Positions 51,921 through 60,509 of a stretch of 60,928 bases of DNA are shown in pieces (within the stretch, counting starts at the first letter, position 1; the number at the start of each line of letters is the position of its first letter). Under the pieces are notes generated by a model. The model did not search any database. It was not told the DNA's origin and saw only the letters and a list, made by a program, of their open reading frames with translations. This DNA comes from an uncultured Bacteroidales bacterium. GTDB lineage: Bacteria; Bacteroidota; Bacteroidia; Bacteroidales; UBA932. Made by a program: the position numbers and the translations under genes. The stretch is taken from positions 1-60,928 of the forward strand of contig CASFSL010000030.1 in assembly GCA_949297365.1 (NCBI GenBank), given 5' to 3'.

Positions 51921-53165
51921 ATGATGAAATACCCGATAGGAGTTCAGAGTTTTGAACGGATTATTAAGGAGAACTATGTCTATGTAGACAAGACTGACTT
52001 GATTTACGATTTGGTCAAAAACGGGTCTATATACTTCCTGAGCCGCCCGCGCAGATTCGGAAAGAGCCTGCTGATGTCCACACTCGAAAACTATTTCCTC
52101 GGAAGAAAGGAACTGTTCAGAGGACTGGCCATAGATACGCTGGAGAAAGAGTGGCTGGAATATCCGGTGTTCCATATAGACTTCAATGGAGGCAATTTCA
52201 AGGAAGCCGGTATTCTGGAGGGCATTCTGGAAGATACAGTCTCGGCCTGGGAGAGGAATTATCCGCCAACGGACAGATACACAGGTGTGGGAAGGCGTTT
52301 TCAGGAAATGCTGCGGACAGCGCACGAACGCACGGGCCGCAGGTGCGTGGTGCTCATCGACGAGTACGACAAACCCCTGCTGGACGTGCTGGAGACGGGC
52401 CTCACTACTGTCATTGACGGACAAGAGAGGCTTCTGGAGGATTGGCATAAGGATGTACTGCGAGGCTTCTACTCGGTATTCAAGGCCGCAGACGCCGACC
52501 TCCAGTTCGTGCTCCTCACCGGAGTGACAAAGTTCGCACAGGTGAGCGTATTCAGCGGGTTCAACCAGCCGAAGGATATCAGCATGGACAGCCGGTACGA
52601 CACCCTGTGCGGGATAACACAGCAGGAACTGGAAAGCTGTTTCGCAGAGCCTATCAAGGACTTGGCTGCAAAGTACGGAGTCAGCGTACCGGAGATTACA
52701 GACAGCCTCAAACGCCGCTATGACGGATACCATTTCAGCGAGGAGATGACGGATGTCTACAACCCTTTCAGTCTGCTCAATGTATTCGATTCTCTAAAAA
52801 TGAGGGACTACTGGATGACGACCGGCACCTCGGACTACCTGGTCAGGCTGCTCTCCCGAGGCGACGAGAACATGGAGGAGATGCTGAGGGGCGAATACAC
52901 CCCGTCAGCTTTCGCAGACTACAAGGCCACGGCGGAGATGCCACTGCCCATGATATACCAGAGCGGATACCTGACCATCAAGGGATATGACCGGGATACG
53001 GAACTTTTCAGGCTGGACTTTCCCAACGAGGAGGTCCGCCGGGGATTCCTCTCCATGCTGGCATCAGGCTACATCAGCAAGTCCGATGCCAGGATGGAAA
53101 GCTGGGCTGCAAATGTCCGCAATGCTCTGAACAAAGGCAATATCGAGGACTGGCAGACCGCATAA
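51921..53165 (+). CDS. AAA-ATPase-like protein lacking the C-terminal nuclease domain
   Basis: 414 residues. N-terminal AAA-ATPase_like domain (PF09820 type): GVQSFERIIKENYVYVDKT, P-loop region FLSRPRRFGKSLLMSTLENY near 38-57, Walker B VVLIDEYDKPLLDVLE near 145, and TGVTKFAQVSVFSGFNQPKD near 205. Proteins of this family are very numerous in Bacteroidota, usually 500-560 residues with a C-terminal PD-(D/E)XK (DUF1703) nuclease-like domain. Here the protein ends right after the linker (ALNKGNIEDWQTA), so that domain is absent and the next gene follows 33 bases later. Truncation by deletion seems likely. Role of the family is unclear. Confidence 0.82.
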   Translation: MMKYPIGVQSFERIIKENYVYVDKTDLIYDLVKNGSIYFLSRPRRFGKSLLMSTLENYFLGRKELFRGLAIDTLEKEWLEYPVFHIDFNGGNFKEAGILEGILEDTVSAWERNYPPTDRYTGVGRRFQEMLRTAHERTGRRCVVLIDEYDKPLLDVLETGLTTVIDGQERLLEDWHKDVLRGFYSVFKAADADLQFVLLTGVTKFAQVSVFSGFNQPKDISMDSRYDTLCGITQQELESCFAEPIKDLAAKYGVSVPEITDSLKRRYDGYHFSEEMTDVYNPFSLLNVFDSLKMRDYWMTTGTSDYLVRLLSRGDENMEEMLRGEYTPSAFADYKATAEMPLPMIYQSGYLTIKGYDRDTELFRLDFPNEEVRRGFLSMLASGYISKSDARMESWAANVRNALNKGNIEDWQTA

Positions 53166-53171
53166 ATTGTA

Positions 53172-53179
53172 TATCTTTG
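53172..53179 (+). promoter_or_regulatory. -7 promoter element of the HAD phosphatase gene
   Basis: TATCTTTG (TAnnTTTG), starting 6 bases after the AAA gene stop; leader about 15 bases. Confidence 0.5.
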
Positions 53180-53198
53180 CGGACTGAAATTTCAAGAA

Positions 53199-53984
53199 AT
53201 GATAAAAGCACTGTTTTTCGACATAGACGGGACACTGGTAAGTTTCAGGACGCATTCGGTTCCGAATCCGACCGTAGAGGCTCTTGCCGAAGCCAGAAGG
53301 CGTGGAGTGAGGATATTCATCTCCACCGGCAGACCGAAGCCGCTGATCAACAACCTTGACCCCATAGAAAGTCTGATAGACGGCTATATCACTGTAAACG
53401 GAGCGATATGCACTGTCGGATCAGAGACCGTATCCCGCAATCCCATAGACCCCAAAGACGTGGAGGTCATCCTCCACGCTGCTGACCGGATGGACGTGCC
53501 ATCCCTGATAGTCGGTGAGGACAGGGCCATCGTACACAACCACAAGCCCATAGTAGACCGTATCTTCGGCGGGATGCTGGCCATAACCGGGATCGACCGG
53601 GCCACCACTACAGATCAGATGCTGGCAGCCCCGATATACCAGATGACTCCTTTCTTCGACACAGATCAGGAAGCGGAGGTGGCCAGGCTGCTCAGGCACT
53701 CCGAATCCACCCGCTGGTGCGAGTACTTCTCTGACGTTATCTCAGCCGACGCCGACAAGGGACGCGGCATGGAGATCATAACCGGACATGTGGGCATAGC
53801 CCTGGACGAATGCATGGCGTTCGGAGACGGGGGCAACGACATATCCATCCTGAAAAAGGCCGGCACCGGTGTGGCTATGGGCAACGCCGGGGATGAGGTA
53901 AAGGCCGCAGCAGACTACGTCACCGAGCACATAGACAACGAAGGAGTCGCCAAGGCCCTAAGACACTTCGGGGTCATCGCATAA
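53199..53984 (+). CDS. Cof-type HAD-IIB family phosphatase
   Basis: 261 residues. Motif I DIDGTLV near residue 9, motif II FISTGRP near 46, C2B cap (about 85-190), motif III Lys in ADADKGRGMEII near 188, and motif IV AFGDGGNDISIL near 207. Members dephosphorylate sugar phosphates, FMN or PLP. The nearness of pdxST and of a pyridoxine-type kinase makes vitamin phosphate a possible substrate (weak inference). 37 bases before the kinase gene. Confidence 0.88.
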   Translation: MIKALFFDIDGTLVSFRTHSVPNPTVEALAEARRRGVRIFISTGRPKPLINNLDPIESLIDGYITVNGAICTVGSETVSRNPIDPKDVEVILHAADRMDVPSLIVGEDRAIVHNHKPIVDRIFGGMLAITGIDRATTTDQMLAAPIYQMTPFFDTDQEAEVARLLRHSESTRWCEYFSDVISADADKGRGMEIITGHVGIALDECMAFGDGGNDISILKKAGTGVAMGNAGDEVKAAADYVTEHIDNEGVAKALRHFGVIA

Positions 53985-54021
53985 CATACATTTTTCCACA
54001 TTCATCTAAGCAGACACAGCA

Positions 54022-54867
54022 ATGGACAATAAAAGAGATTTCGCAAAAGTATTCATGATAGCCGGCAGCGAACCCCTCGGGTGCTGCGGCATACAGGCTG
54101 ACATCAAGGCCGTATCGGCATGCGGAGGATTCGCAGCCGGAGCCACTACACTTCTGGTAGACATGAACACCACCCAGGTCAAGGGCATCCATACCATGCC
54201 CGTGGACATCATCCTGAAACAGAGCCGGGACTTTCTGGACGATGTCGGAGCCGACTGCATCAAGACAGGTATGCTCTACGAGAAGCAGATAGTCGAGGCC
54301 GTGGCGGGCCTGCTGCGCGAATATCCGGACGTACCCAAGGTCATCGACCCGGTCATGGTGGACTCGGGCGGCAGGGCCCTCATCCTGCAGGAGTCGATAG
54401 ACGCTTACCGCGAGCTGCTCTTCCCCCAGGCTGAGATCATCACCCCCAACATACACGAGGCCCGCGTCCTGGCCGATGAGACCGTCACTCTGGACAACGT
54501 GGACAGACTCATCAGAAAGATAGCCGAGACAGGCTGCTCCGTAATCATCAAGTCCATACCCGACGGCGAGAATCTGGTGGACGTGCTGTACAACCGCCGT
54601 AACGACACCGTCAGACGTTTCTACAAACGTCACATAGACACCCGCAACGTCAACGGCACCGGCGACACATTCGGCTCGGCCATAGCCACCTACATCGCCA
54701 GAAAATACGACCTTGAGGCTGCGGTCGAGAGAGCGGAGATATTCATCAACGAGTCCATAGCCTACGGCTCCGGCTTCCGCTTCGGTCCCGGCTACGGTCC
54801 CGTGCATCCGTTCTACCGCACGATTGACTTCTTCGAGAGGGAAGACAGAAGCTATTCCTTGAAATAG
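54022..54867 (+). CDS. pyridoxine/hydroxymethylpyrimidine-type kinase
   Basis: 281 residues of the ThiD/PdxK group in the ribokinase superfamily. GCCGIQADIKAVSACGG near residue 20 corresponds to the ThiD GGAGIQAD motif; VIDPVMVDSGG is near 112 and PNIHEARVLADE near 148. The anion-hole motif reads NGTGDTFGSA near 215, with Asp as catalytic base where ThiD enzymes usually have Cys (GTGC). This favours pyridoxal/pyridoxine phosphorylation over HMP-P kinase activity (inference), and fits pdxST 2.2 kb upstream. Its last 16 bases overlap the end of the convergent murF-alr gene. Confidence 0.82.
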   Translation: MDNKRDFAKVFMIAGSEPLGCCGIQADIKAVSACGGFAAGATTLLVDMNTTQVKGIHTMPVDIILKQSRDFLDDVGADCIKTGMLYEKQIVEAVAGLLREYPDVPKVIDPVMVDSGGRALILQESIDAYRELLFPQAEIITPNIHEARVLADETVTLDNVDRLIRKIAETGCSVIIKSIPDGENLVDVLYNRRNDTVRRFYKRHIDTRNVNGTGDTFGSAIATYIARKYDLEAAVERAEIFINESIAYGSGFRFGPGYGPVHPFYRTIDFFEREDRSYSLK

Positions 54868-57236
54868 ACACGCTTGACACGGCGGGAGACGCTGGTCAGC
54901 ACCTCGTAGGGAATGGTTCCGAGCTTGTCGGCAATCTCGGTCACGGGGATATTGTACCCGAAAATCTCCACCTCATCCCCTACCTGCGCTCCTGAGCCGG
55001 TCACATCCAGCATACAGGCGTCCATGCAGATATTGCCCAATACCGGCACCCTGCGGCCACGCACCATCATCTGCCCCACCCCGCAGCTCAGATGGCGGTC
55101 CAGACCGTCGGCATAACCCACAGGTATGACGGCCACGTCCGACACCCGGCCGACCCGCCCCTTGCGCCCGTAACCCACTGTCTGATCCGGCGTTATCCTG
55201 CGTATCGACGCTATGTGGGTCTTGAATGTGCTCACCGGCCTCAGACCCGGCAGCTGTCCTATGCCGTACAGTCCTATGCCCATGCGCACCATATCGAAGG
55301 CGTACTGCGGAAAACGCTCTATACCCGCGCTGTTGAGTATGTGCCTGAGTATCTTGTAGGGGAAATGGGGCTGCACCATTCCGGTCATCTCCTCGAACAG
55401 CCTTATCTGTCCGAGAGTGAACTCATCCTCCGAAGGTTCGTCCGCCACCGCCAGATGGGAGAACATACTGCGCAGCATCACCGTCCTGCGGCCCTGCAAG
55501 AAGCGCAGCAGCTCAGGGATGTCGGCCTTGTCCAGACCCGAGCGGTTCATCCCGGTGTTCAGTTTCAGATGCACCGGATAATCCTCCACCCCGTTACGGG
55601 CGAGCACCGATTCGAAGTCACGCAGCAGCGTCAGGGAATATATCTCCGGCTCCAACGAGAACTCTATCATCTGGTCAAATGCCTCCGGCTCGGGGTTCAT
55701 CACGGCTATCGGCACGGTTATTCCCTTCGAGCGCAGCTCCACCCCCTCGTCGGCGTAGGCCACCATAAGATAATCAGCGCCGCTGTACTGGAGCTGGGCC
55801 GCTATCTCCCCGGCTCCGCTGCCGTAGGAGAACGCCTTCACCATGACGGCCAGCTTGGTACCTTTCGGCACCCGGTTGCGCAGGATATTGAAATTGCCTG
55901 CCAGCGCATCCAGATCCACCTCAAGGACAGTCGTATGGGACTGCCGGGCCAGGAAACCGCCTATGTACTCGAAACGGAACTGTCTGGCTCCCTTGATCAG
56001 GATGCCCATGTCACGGTAATCATCCCTCTTCTCTCCTGCCAGGAACGCCTCCGTCGTCTGGTAGAACCGGCTCTGGGGGATATCGAAGAACTCCCGGTAA
56101 CGGGACAGACAGGGTCCGATGCCCACGAAACGGGCTATTCCTGCCTTCTTCAGCTGCGATGCCACCTCCCTGTATATCGAGCCGTCGCCCCCCTCCACGT
56201 CCACGAAGTCGGAGAGGATGACCACCTTGGGACGGGCATTGTCCTGAACAGCCAAAGCCCCGAGAGCCAATGCGAATGAAGCCGGATCGGAGTTGTAGTA
56301 ATCCTTGATGAGAGTGCAGCCGTTGATCCCCTCGCGTATCTCCATGCGCATGGCCACCGGCTGCAGACCGGCCACCCTCGGCGACAGACGGGCAAGAGTG
56401 TAACCGTGCAGGAGCATGAACGCCACCGCCGTCATACAGTCCTCGAACGACACCTCATCGGCAAACGGAATATGCAGCACTCCCCTCTCACCGCTCCTGC
56501 GCACCAGTATCTCCACATCCCGCCCCGAAGCGGATACACCGCAGTCGAGAATTCTCACATCCGACTCCGGCGAGACACCCCAGAGATACATTGCAGTGTC
56601 CGGACCGCACTGCCTCTCTATCACCCTGGCAGGCCAGCCCTCACGGCAGACCACTGTCCTGCATCCGCGGAAAAGCAGGGACTTTTCTATCATCTTCGCC
56701 TCCTGCGAAGGGAAATTCTCACTGTGCGCATCTCCGAGATGAGTGAACACTCCTATGTCCGGACGTATTATATCGTGCAGCCTGGCCATCTCCCCCGGTC
56801 TTGACATACCGGCCTCTATCAGTGCCATACGGCTGTCGGGAGCAATCTCGAGAACTGACAGCGGCACGCCCACCTGAGAGTTGTAGCTTCTCGGGCTGCG
56901 GCTCAGGGGCACGTCCTCTCCGAGGAGCTGGGCTATCCATTCCTTTACCACGGTCTTGCCGTTGCTGCCCGTTATGGCCGTCACCTCAGCCCGGCACTGC
57001 CGTCTGTACTGGGCAGCATCCTCCTGCAGAGCCTCCAGAGTGTCATCCACATACCTTATCGAAGCCCCTTCGAGAGCCTCATATTCAGGCCTGCGCTCGC
57101 TCAGTACGAAATGCCTCACACCACGGCCATACAGCCGCTCCACATAGTCATGCCCGTCATTGTTCTGCCCCTTAAGGGCGTAGAAGACAGTCTCGGCAGG
57201 GCGGGTCACACTGCGGCTGTCCACAGATATAATCAT
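54852..57236 (-). CDS. bifunctional MurF ligase/alanine racemase
   Basis: Fusion typical of Bacteroidales: MurF adds D-Ala-D-Ala to the UDP-MurNAc tripeptide and alanine racemase makes D-Ala. 794 residues. MurF part about 1-420, with ATP loop TGSNGKTVVKEW near 90 and NYNSDP-like site KDYYNSDPASFALAL near 315. Alr part about 430-794, with PLP Lys in AVMVKAFSYGSGAG, the YGRKGRVGRVSDVAVIPVGY segment and the catalytic Tyr side MVRMGIGLYGIGQL. The N-terminus (MIISVDSRSVTRPAETVFYA) lacks about 25-30 residues of the usual first subdomain; an in-frame TAA 12 bases upstream of the ATG forbids a longer start. Confidence 0.93.
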   Translation of the reverse strand: MIISVDSRSVTRPAETVFYALKGQNNDGHDYVERLYGRGVRHFVLSERRPEYEALEGASIRYVDDTLEALQEDAAQYRRQCRAEVTAITGSNGKTVVKEWIAQLLGEDVPLSRSPRSYNSQVGVPLSVLEIAPDSRMALIEAGMSRPGEMARLHDIIRPDIGVFTHLGDAHSENFPSQEAKMIEKSLLFRGCRTVVCREGWPARVIERQCGPDTAMYLWGVSPESDVRILDCGVSASGRDVEILVRRSGERGVLHIPFADEVSFEDCMTAVAFMLLHGYTLARLSPRVAGLQPVAMRMEIREGINGCTLIKDYYNSDPASFALALGALAVQDNARPKVVILSDFVDVEGGDGSIYREVASQLKKAGIARFVGIGPCLSRYREFFDIPQSRFYQTTEAFLAGEKRDDYRDMGILIKGARQFRFEYIGGFLARQSHTTVLEVDLDALAGNFNILRNRVPKGTKLAVMVKAFSYGSGAGEIAAQLQYSGADYLMVAYADEGVELRSKGITVPIAVMNPEPEAFDQMIEFSLEPEIYSLTLLRDFESVLARNGVEDYPVHLKLNTGMNRSGLDKADIPELLRFLQGRRTVMLRSMFSHLAVADEPSEDEFTLGQIRLFEEMTGMVQPHFPYKILRHILNSAGIERFPQYAFDMVRMGIGLYGIGQLPGLRPVSTFKTHIASIRRITPDQTVGYGRKGRVGRVSDVAVIPVGYADGLDRHLSCGVGQMMVRGRRVPVLGNICMDACMLDVTGSGAQVGDEVEIFGYNIPVTEIADKLGTIPYEVLTSVSRRVKRVYFKE

Positions 57237-57240
57237 ACCG

Positions 57241-57248
57241 CAAAGTTA
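57241..57248 (-). promoter_or_regulatory. -7 promoter element adjoining the murF-alr start codon
   Basis: On the minus strand it reads TAACTTTG and is followed by CGGT and the ATG at 57236. Transcription would begin within about 5 bases of the ATG, giving a leaderless or nearly leaderless message. The -33 element is weak. Confidence 0.45.
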
Positions 57249-57466
57249 TGACGCAGTTTTGATTTTCCCTCAGAAAATCCGATATAAATTCATCCCTCGG
57301 CAAAATGCCGCCCCACACGGCCTCCGTGACATCTTTGCGGACAATCATCATCAAGGCAGTGACGGCTGCGGATTGGGAAACGGAAATGCCGGATGGTTAT
57401 TTTTTGAAGCGACGGTGCAGGCTTCGGGAAATCGCTCCTGATTCACAGCGGATTGCAAAACACACT

Positions 57467-57502
57467 GCACATTTGACCTGTTTCAAACCGGGTCAAATGT
57501 GC
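57467..57502. repeat. perfect 12-bp inverted repeat
   Basis: GCACATTTGACC (57467-57478) and GGTCAAATGTGC (57491-57502) with a 12-base loop. Followed by ATCTCTCT, it is only a weak terminator on either strand. The rest of 57249-57600 holds no supported gene. Confidence 0.6.
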
Positions 57503-57600
57503 ATCTCTCTGACGCAACACCCTGACATTCAATAATATTTACATCACCACTGCACCACCACTTCAAAAACCTTCCGTCACAACCTTCCGCCACGAGCTGT

Positions 57601-57958
57601 CTCCACAACGGCAGCATTTCATGCGATTCACTGCCATTGCGGAACAAGGAGAAATGATGAATGCGGCTCAGAACGCCCGTGGTGGCGGTGTGCGTTTCCG
57701 GCAACCTCCACAACGGCAGCATTTTCCACAATTCACTGCCGTTGCGGAACAGGGAGAAACGATGAATGCGGCTCAGAACGCCCGTGGTGGCGGTGTGCGT
57801 TCCCGGCGGCCTCCACAACGGCAGCATTTTCCACAATTCTCTGCCGTTGCGGAACAGGGAGAAATGATGAATGCGGCTCAGAACGCCCGTGGTGGCGGTG
57901 TGCATTTCCGGCAACCTCCACAACGGCAGCATTTCATGCGATTCACTGCCATTGCGGA
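57601..57958. repeat. 105-bp tandem repeat, three full units and a partial
   Basis: CTCCACAACGGCAGC begins units at 57601, 57706, 57811 and 57916, exactly 105 bases apart. Each full unit contains an inverted repeat CAACGGCAG/CTGCCGTTG (perfect in units 2 and 3, one mismatch in units 1 and 4). Units 1 and 4 share the variant GCATTTCATGCGATTCACTG; units 2 and 3 share GCATTTTCCACAATTC. Because 105 is divisible by three, both strands have open frames through the array, but neither has a start signal or known domain, so I treat them as non-coding. Confidence 0.9.
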
Positions 57959-58090
57959 AGGAAGGGAGGATTTACGGATACTGCTTTGTGATGGAACGGA
58001 AGGGATGCCGGAGTAGAGGAGTTAGCCGTCGATGCCGCAGCTGCCGGAAGCACTGCCGGACGGGGAGGAATCTTCTTCAGAACTGACAGT

Positions 58091-58399
58091 TCAGCGGATT
58101 TCTGCTGTCAATGCATCAGGATTGCGGCGACAGTCCCATACAGCATGTATGACGACATCGTCACTTTCCACAGTATAGACCAGTTTATAATACTTGTTTG
58201 CAAGCAGTGACCGGAATTGCTCCGGGCGGTGCGTCAGGAATCTTTCAAGTACTCCTATTTCAGGAAATCTCCGCAGCACTTCCGCTTCATCAATCAGTGA
58301 GTTGTACAGCCGTGTGGAATACGGCTCATTCTTGGATGCCCAGAACCGGTAAATATTCTCAATATCCTCCTGAGCCTCTTTTGTCCAGACTATCCGCAT
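58091..58399 (-). CDS. RelE/ParE-family toxin
   Basis: 102 residues. Typical fold sequence: MRIVWTKEAQEDIENIYRFW at the start, RFPEIGVLERFLTHRPEQFR in the middle, NKYYKLVYTVESDDVVIHAV and the closing DCRRNPDAL. It is the toxin of a type II module, probably a ribosome-dependent mRNA endonuclease (RelE) or gyrase poison (ParE). Its start overlaps the antitoxin gene by 10 bases, the normal antitoxin-first order. Confidence 0.87.
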   Translation of the reverse strand: MRIVWTKEAQEDIENIYRFWASKNEPYSTRLYNSLIDEAEVLRRFPEIGVLERFLTHRPEQFRSLLANKYYKLVYTVESDDVVIHAVWDCRRNPDALTAEIR

Positions 58400-58644
58400 A
58401 CAGGATGCTTCTTGCGCAATTCGTCACTCGTACAGCAGTTACCTTTGCGGTAACTCTGCACGGATTCACCGAGCCGGTGCTCAAGTTCCTCTACGGAGTA
58501 TTGGCATGGAGTGCTTTCAGCCACTTCCTTCCGTGCCTCCTCTATCAGTTTCTCCCCAAGCCACAGTTTGTTGTCGGCATTGAGAGACATCGCCTGTATC
58601 ATCTTCCACAGGCTGCTTCTGCTCATAGAAATGGTTGCTTTCAT
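58390..58644 (-). CDS. antitoxin of the RelE/ParE module
   Basis: 84 residues, rich in helix-forming and charged residues, ending ELRKKHPVCG. No clear DNA-binding motif is visible by eye; the first 25 residues (MKATISMSRSSLWKMIQAMS) may form it. Identified mainly by position directly before and overlapping the toxin. Confidence 0.75.
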   Translation of the reverse strand: MKATISMSRSSLWKMIQAMSLNADNKLWLGEKLIEEARKEVAESTPCQYSVEELEHRLGESVQSYRKGNCCTSDELRKKHPVCG

Positions 58645-58666
58645 ATTCCTTATGCTTTTTACTATG

Positions 58667-58674
58667 CAAATATA
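58667..58674 (-). promoter_or_regulatory. -7 promoter element of the RelE/ParE module
   Basis: On the minus strand it reads TATATTTG (TAnnTTTG), about 22 bases before the antitoxin ATG. Confidence 0.5.
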
Positions 58675-58754
58675 AGGATTATTTACAACTTCCGGCAGCC
58701 TCTATCCATTGGATTTCATCCACTGCCGTTTGAGATAGTTGCTCTGTGAGCCTT

Positions 58755-59066
58755 TCACAATCCGTATCTCCCTGCCTTGGAAATAATGCCTATGGCATTG
58801 GTTTTCTGCATCCATTCTTTTGCGCTTAACCGATAGCTGTTCAGGCCTGCCTGACTTTTAATTATGTCGAATTCGGCACAATTAAAATTGGGGTTGTTCA
58901 GCTTCTCCCAGATGCCAAGGAACTCCACCGTGTTTCGGTTTCTCAGCCAGTTGGAGAAGAAAAACTCACCGTCTTTGGCTTTCATCATGTCGGTAAGGCT
59001 GATGTAATCCTCGTCTTGAACGCGAATAACCGACACTTCTGTATCTTTTACATTTATTTTTGCCAT
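58755..59066 (-). pseudogene. truncated KilA-N domain protein
   Basis: 103 residues with a KilA-N start: ISLTDMMKAKDGEFFFSNWL, RNTVEFLGIWEKLNNPNFNC, and LSAKEWMQKTNAIGIISKAGRYG. Full-length proteins continue after the KAGRYG step for another 150 or more residues; here the frame stops two codons later. Another frame stays open for about 25 codons beyond, hinting at a frameshift plus deletion. KilA-N proteins are common in phages and genomic islands. The promoter (TACTTTTG at 59102-59109, minus) is still present. Confidence 0.7.
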
Positions 59067-59154
59067 TCTCTTGTCGCTTTAATCTTTTGTCTGTCAAGGC
59101 ACAAAAGTAATACTTCTATTTCGCATTGCCAATGTTTTACGGATATTCTTCCCA

Positions 59155-59304
59155 TTATTCACTTTCGTGCATCTTTACTTCGCCCGACAGAATGTGCAAG
59201 CACTCTCTGCACTCGCTTATCGTAAAGATTCCTTTTCCAATAACTATTAAGACCTCCCCATCCGATGTAATCAGTATTACCGATAGTCCCGCCACGATGC
59301 GCAT
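59155..59304 (-). CDS. possible 49-residue protein
   Basis: Start ATG at 59304, stop TAA at 59157-59155. A hydrophobic N-terminal half (MRIVAGLSVILI) is followed by a polar tail with the pair CRECLHILSGEV. No homology recognised. It lies in a region of gene remnants, so it may be meaningless. Confidence 0.2.
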   Translation of the reverse strand: MRIVAGLSVILITSDGEVLIVIGKGIFTISECRECLHILSGEVKMHESE

Positions 59305-59402
59305 GAACTTCCGAATGATTGCTGATTGTTACCATGGGAATACTTGTAGGGAATGCAACAGTAGGGAATCCACTGCCAATGGCCGGGGTAGCCGCGTAAC
59401 CT

Positions 59403-59597
59403 TCATCTTCTGCTCCGTAAGCATGGACGGTGGCAGTGCGCCGAGGTGGACGAGCCGCCCACCGCCTTGTTCAGTTCCGGTCCACGGTAGCCGGAAGAGA
59501 TGATGTGTGCTTCGTGTTCGGCACCGGGCGTGTTGTCGATGCCCCGTGCCTCTGCCGTATCGGAGTGGATACATTCCTGTAAGGTAAAATATCTCAT
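59403..59597 (-). pseudogene. remnant of an M15 (D-Ala-D-Ala carboxypeptidase-like) peptidase
   Basis: The frame reads FTLQECIHSDTAEARGIDN, the conserved N-terminus of phage-type M15A peptidases. It then moves without the normal 30-40 residue spacer to SSGYRGPELNKAVGGSSTSA, the block that carries the first zinc His. It loses similarity right after SAHCH. The catalytic Asp/His half is absent. Internal deletion and frame loss show a broken gene. Confidence 0.65.
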
Positions 59598-59741
59598 ACG
59601 TCTTTATGTTGTGCCGACAGGTTTCTCCGTCGGCGGATTACACATCAGTTTCTTTGGTACTTCGGCAGGCCGGAACACAAGCGTCCCGCCCTTCTCCTGC
59701 GGGGAGAGGGGCGGGACGAGAAACTTCCTTTACATCAAGTG

Positions 59742-60056
59742 TCACAGCATGGCCGCGAACTTCCGCACTTGGGCAAGCCGCTCCATGAAAGACGTATCAC
59801 GGGTAGCCTGCTGCATGTTGTAGACAAGCTGCATCCGCATCAACAGTCCTGCGCTGATACCCAGTGCCGCCTCAAACAGCATGGCCGTAGAGGTGGTGAG
59901 CGGGCGTCGGCAGTTGAGGATGTCGTTCAGAATCTTATAAGATATGCCCGTCTGTGCGGCGAGACGTGTCTGCGGCAAACCCCGGCTCTCGATTTCTTCC
60001 TTGAGCAGTTCGCCCGGATGTATGGGGCGCTGGCAAGTATATTTTCCCATGTTCAT
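59742..60056 (-). CDS. higA: HigA-type XRE-family antitoxin
   Basis: 104 residues. IHPGELLKEEIESRGLPQTR and the helix-turn-helix AAQTGISYKILNDILNCRRP fit the HigA addiction-module antitoxins. A C-terminal helix LVYNMQQATRDTSFMERLAQ follows. The toxin is encoded immediately upstream (5 bases), the reversed toxin-first order known for hig loci. It should repress its own promoter at 60405-60412. Confidence 0.87.
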   Translation of the reverse strand: MNMGKYTCQRPIHPGELLKEEIESRGLPQTRLAAQTGISYKILNDILNCRRPLTTSTAMLFEAALGISAGLLMRMQLVYNMQQATRDTSFMERLAQVRKFAAML

Positions 60057-60061
60057 ATCTC

Positions 60062-60379
60062 CTATTTATAATGGTTCGACAATTCCAATATGTTGCATAT
60101 CGTCACGACCGTTTCGGCCGCGACTTGCTTTACCGTGAACTCGATGCGGTACTGGTCGTTTACCCGGATGGAGGAAATACCCGCTTTGTCTCCTTTCAGC
60201 ACTTCGTAATGCAGCGAATGAAGAGGATAGAGTTCTTCTATGCCGGCGGCTTGTTCCAACACCTTGACGCGCAGCTGATAGCGTGCGATGATATGAGGCT
60301 GGAAACGGTGTTTCTTGTCAGTCGTCTTTCCTTCCTCATATAGTTGGCGCAAATACTCTTTATCGAAGTTTATCTCCAT
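60062..60379 (-). CDS. higB: HigB-type RelE-superfamily toxin
   Basis: 105 residues. FDKEYLRQLYEEGKTTDKKH, LYPLHSLHYEVLKGDKAGIS and SIRVNDQYRIEFTV are the conserved steps of HigB/RelE toxins, which cut mRNA on the ribosome. Encoded ahead of the antitoxin. Confidence 0.85.
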   Translation of the reverse strand: MEINFDKEYLRQLYEEGKTTDKKHRFQPHIIARYQLRVKVLEQAAGIEELYPLHSLHYEVLKGDKAGISSIRVNDQYRIEFTVKQVAAETVVTICNILELSNHYK

Positions 60380-60404
60380 GGTTTGTTACATCGGATTCAC
60401 TCCG

Positions 60405-60412
60405 CAAAGATA
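60405..60412 (-). promoter_or_regulatory. -7 promoter element of the higBA module
   Basis: On the minus strand it reads TATCTTTG, about 26 bases before the toxin ATG at 60379. Confidence 0.55.
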
Positions 60413-60509
60413 ATGCTTATTTCTGATATTCCACTATAAAAGTGGATATTTCAAAGGAGTTTCTCGTTTCCCAGTCTGTTAAAGAACGCTTGATTAATGA
60501 AGAGCTAAT

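Noticed and set aside
57601-57958. CRISPR-like array
   Set aside because: Units are 105 bases with repeat sequence across the whole unit, no unique spacers and no cas genes.
57483-58016. Open frames through the 105-bp repeats on both strands
   Set aside because: Openness is a by-product of a repeat length divisible by three; neither frame has a ribosome site, promoter or known domain.
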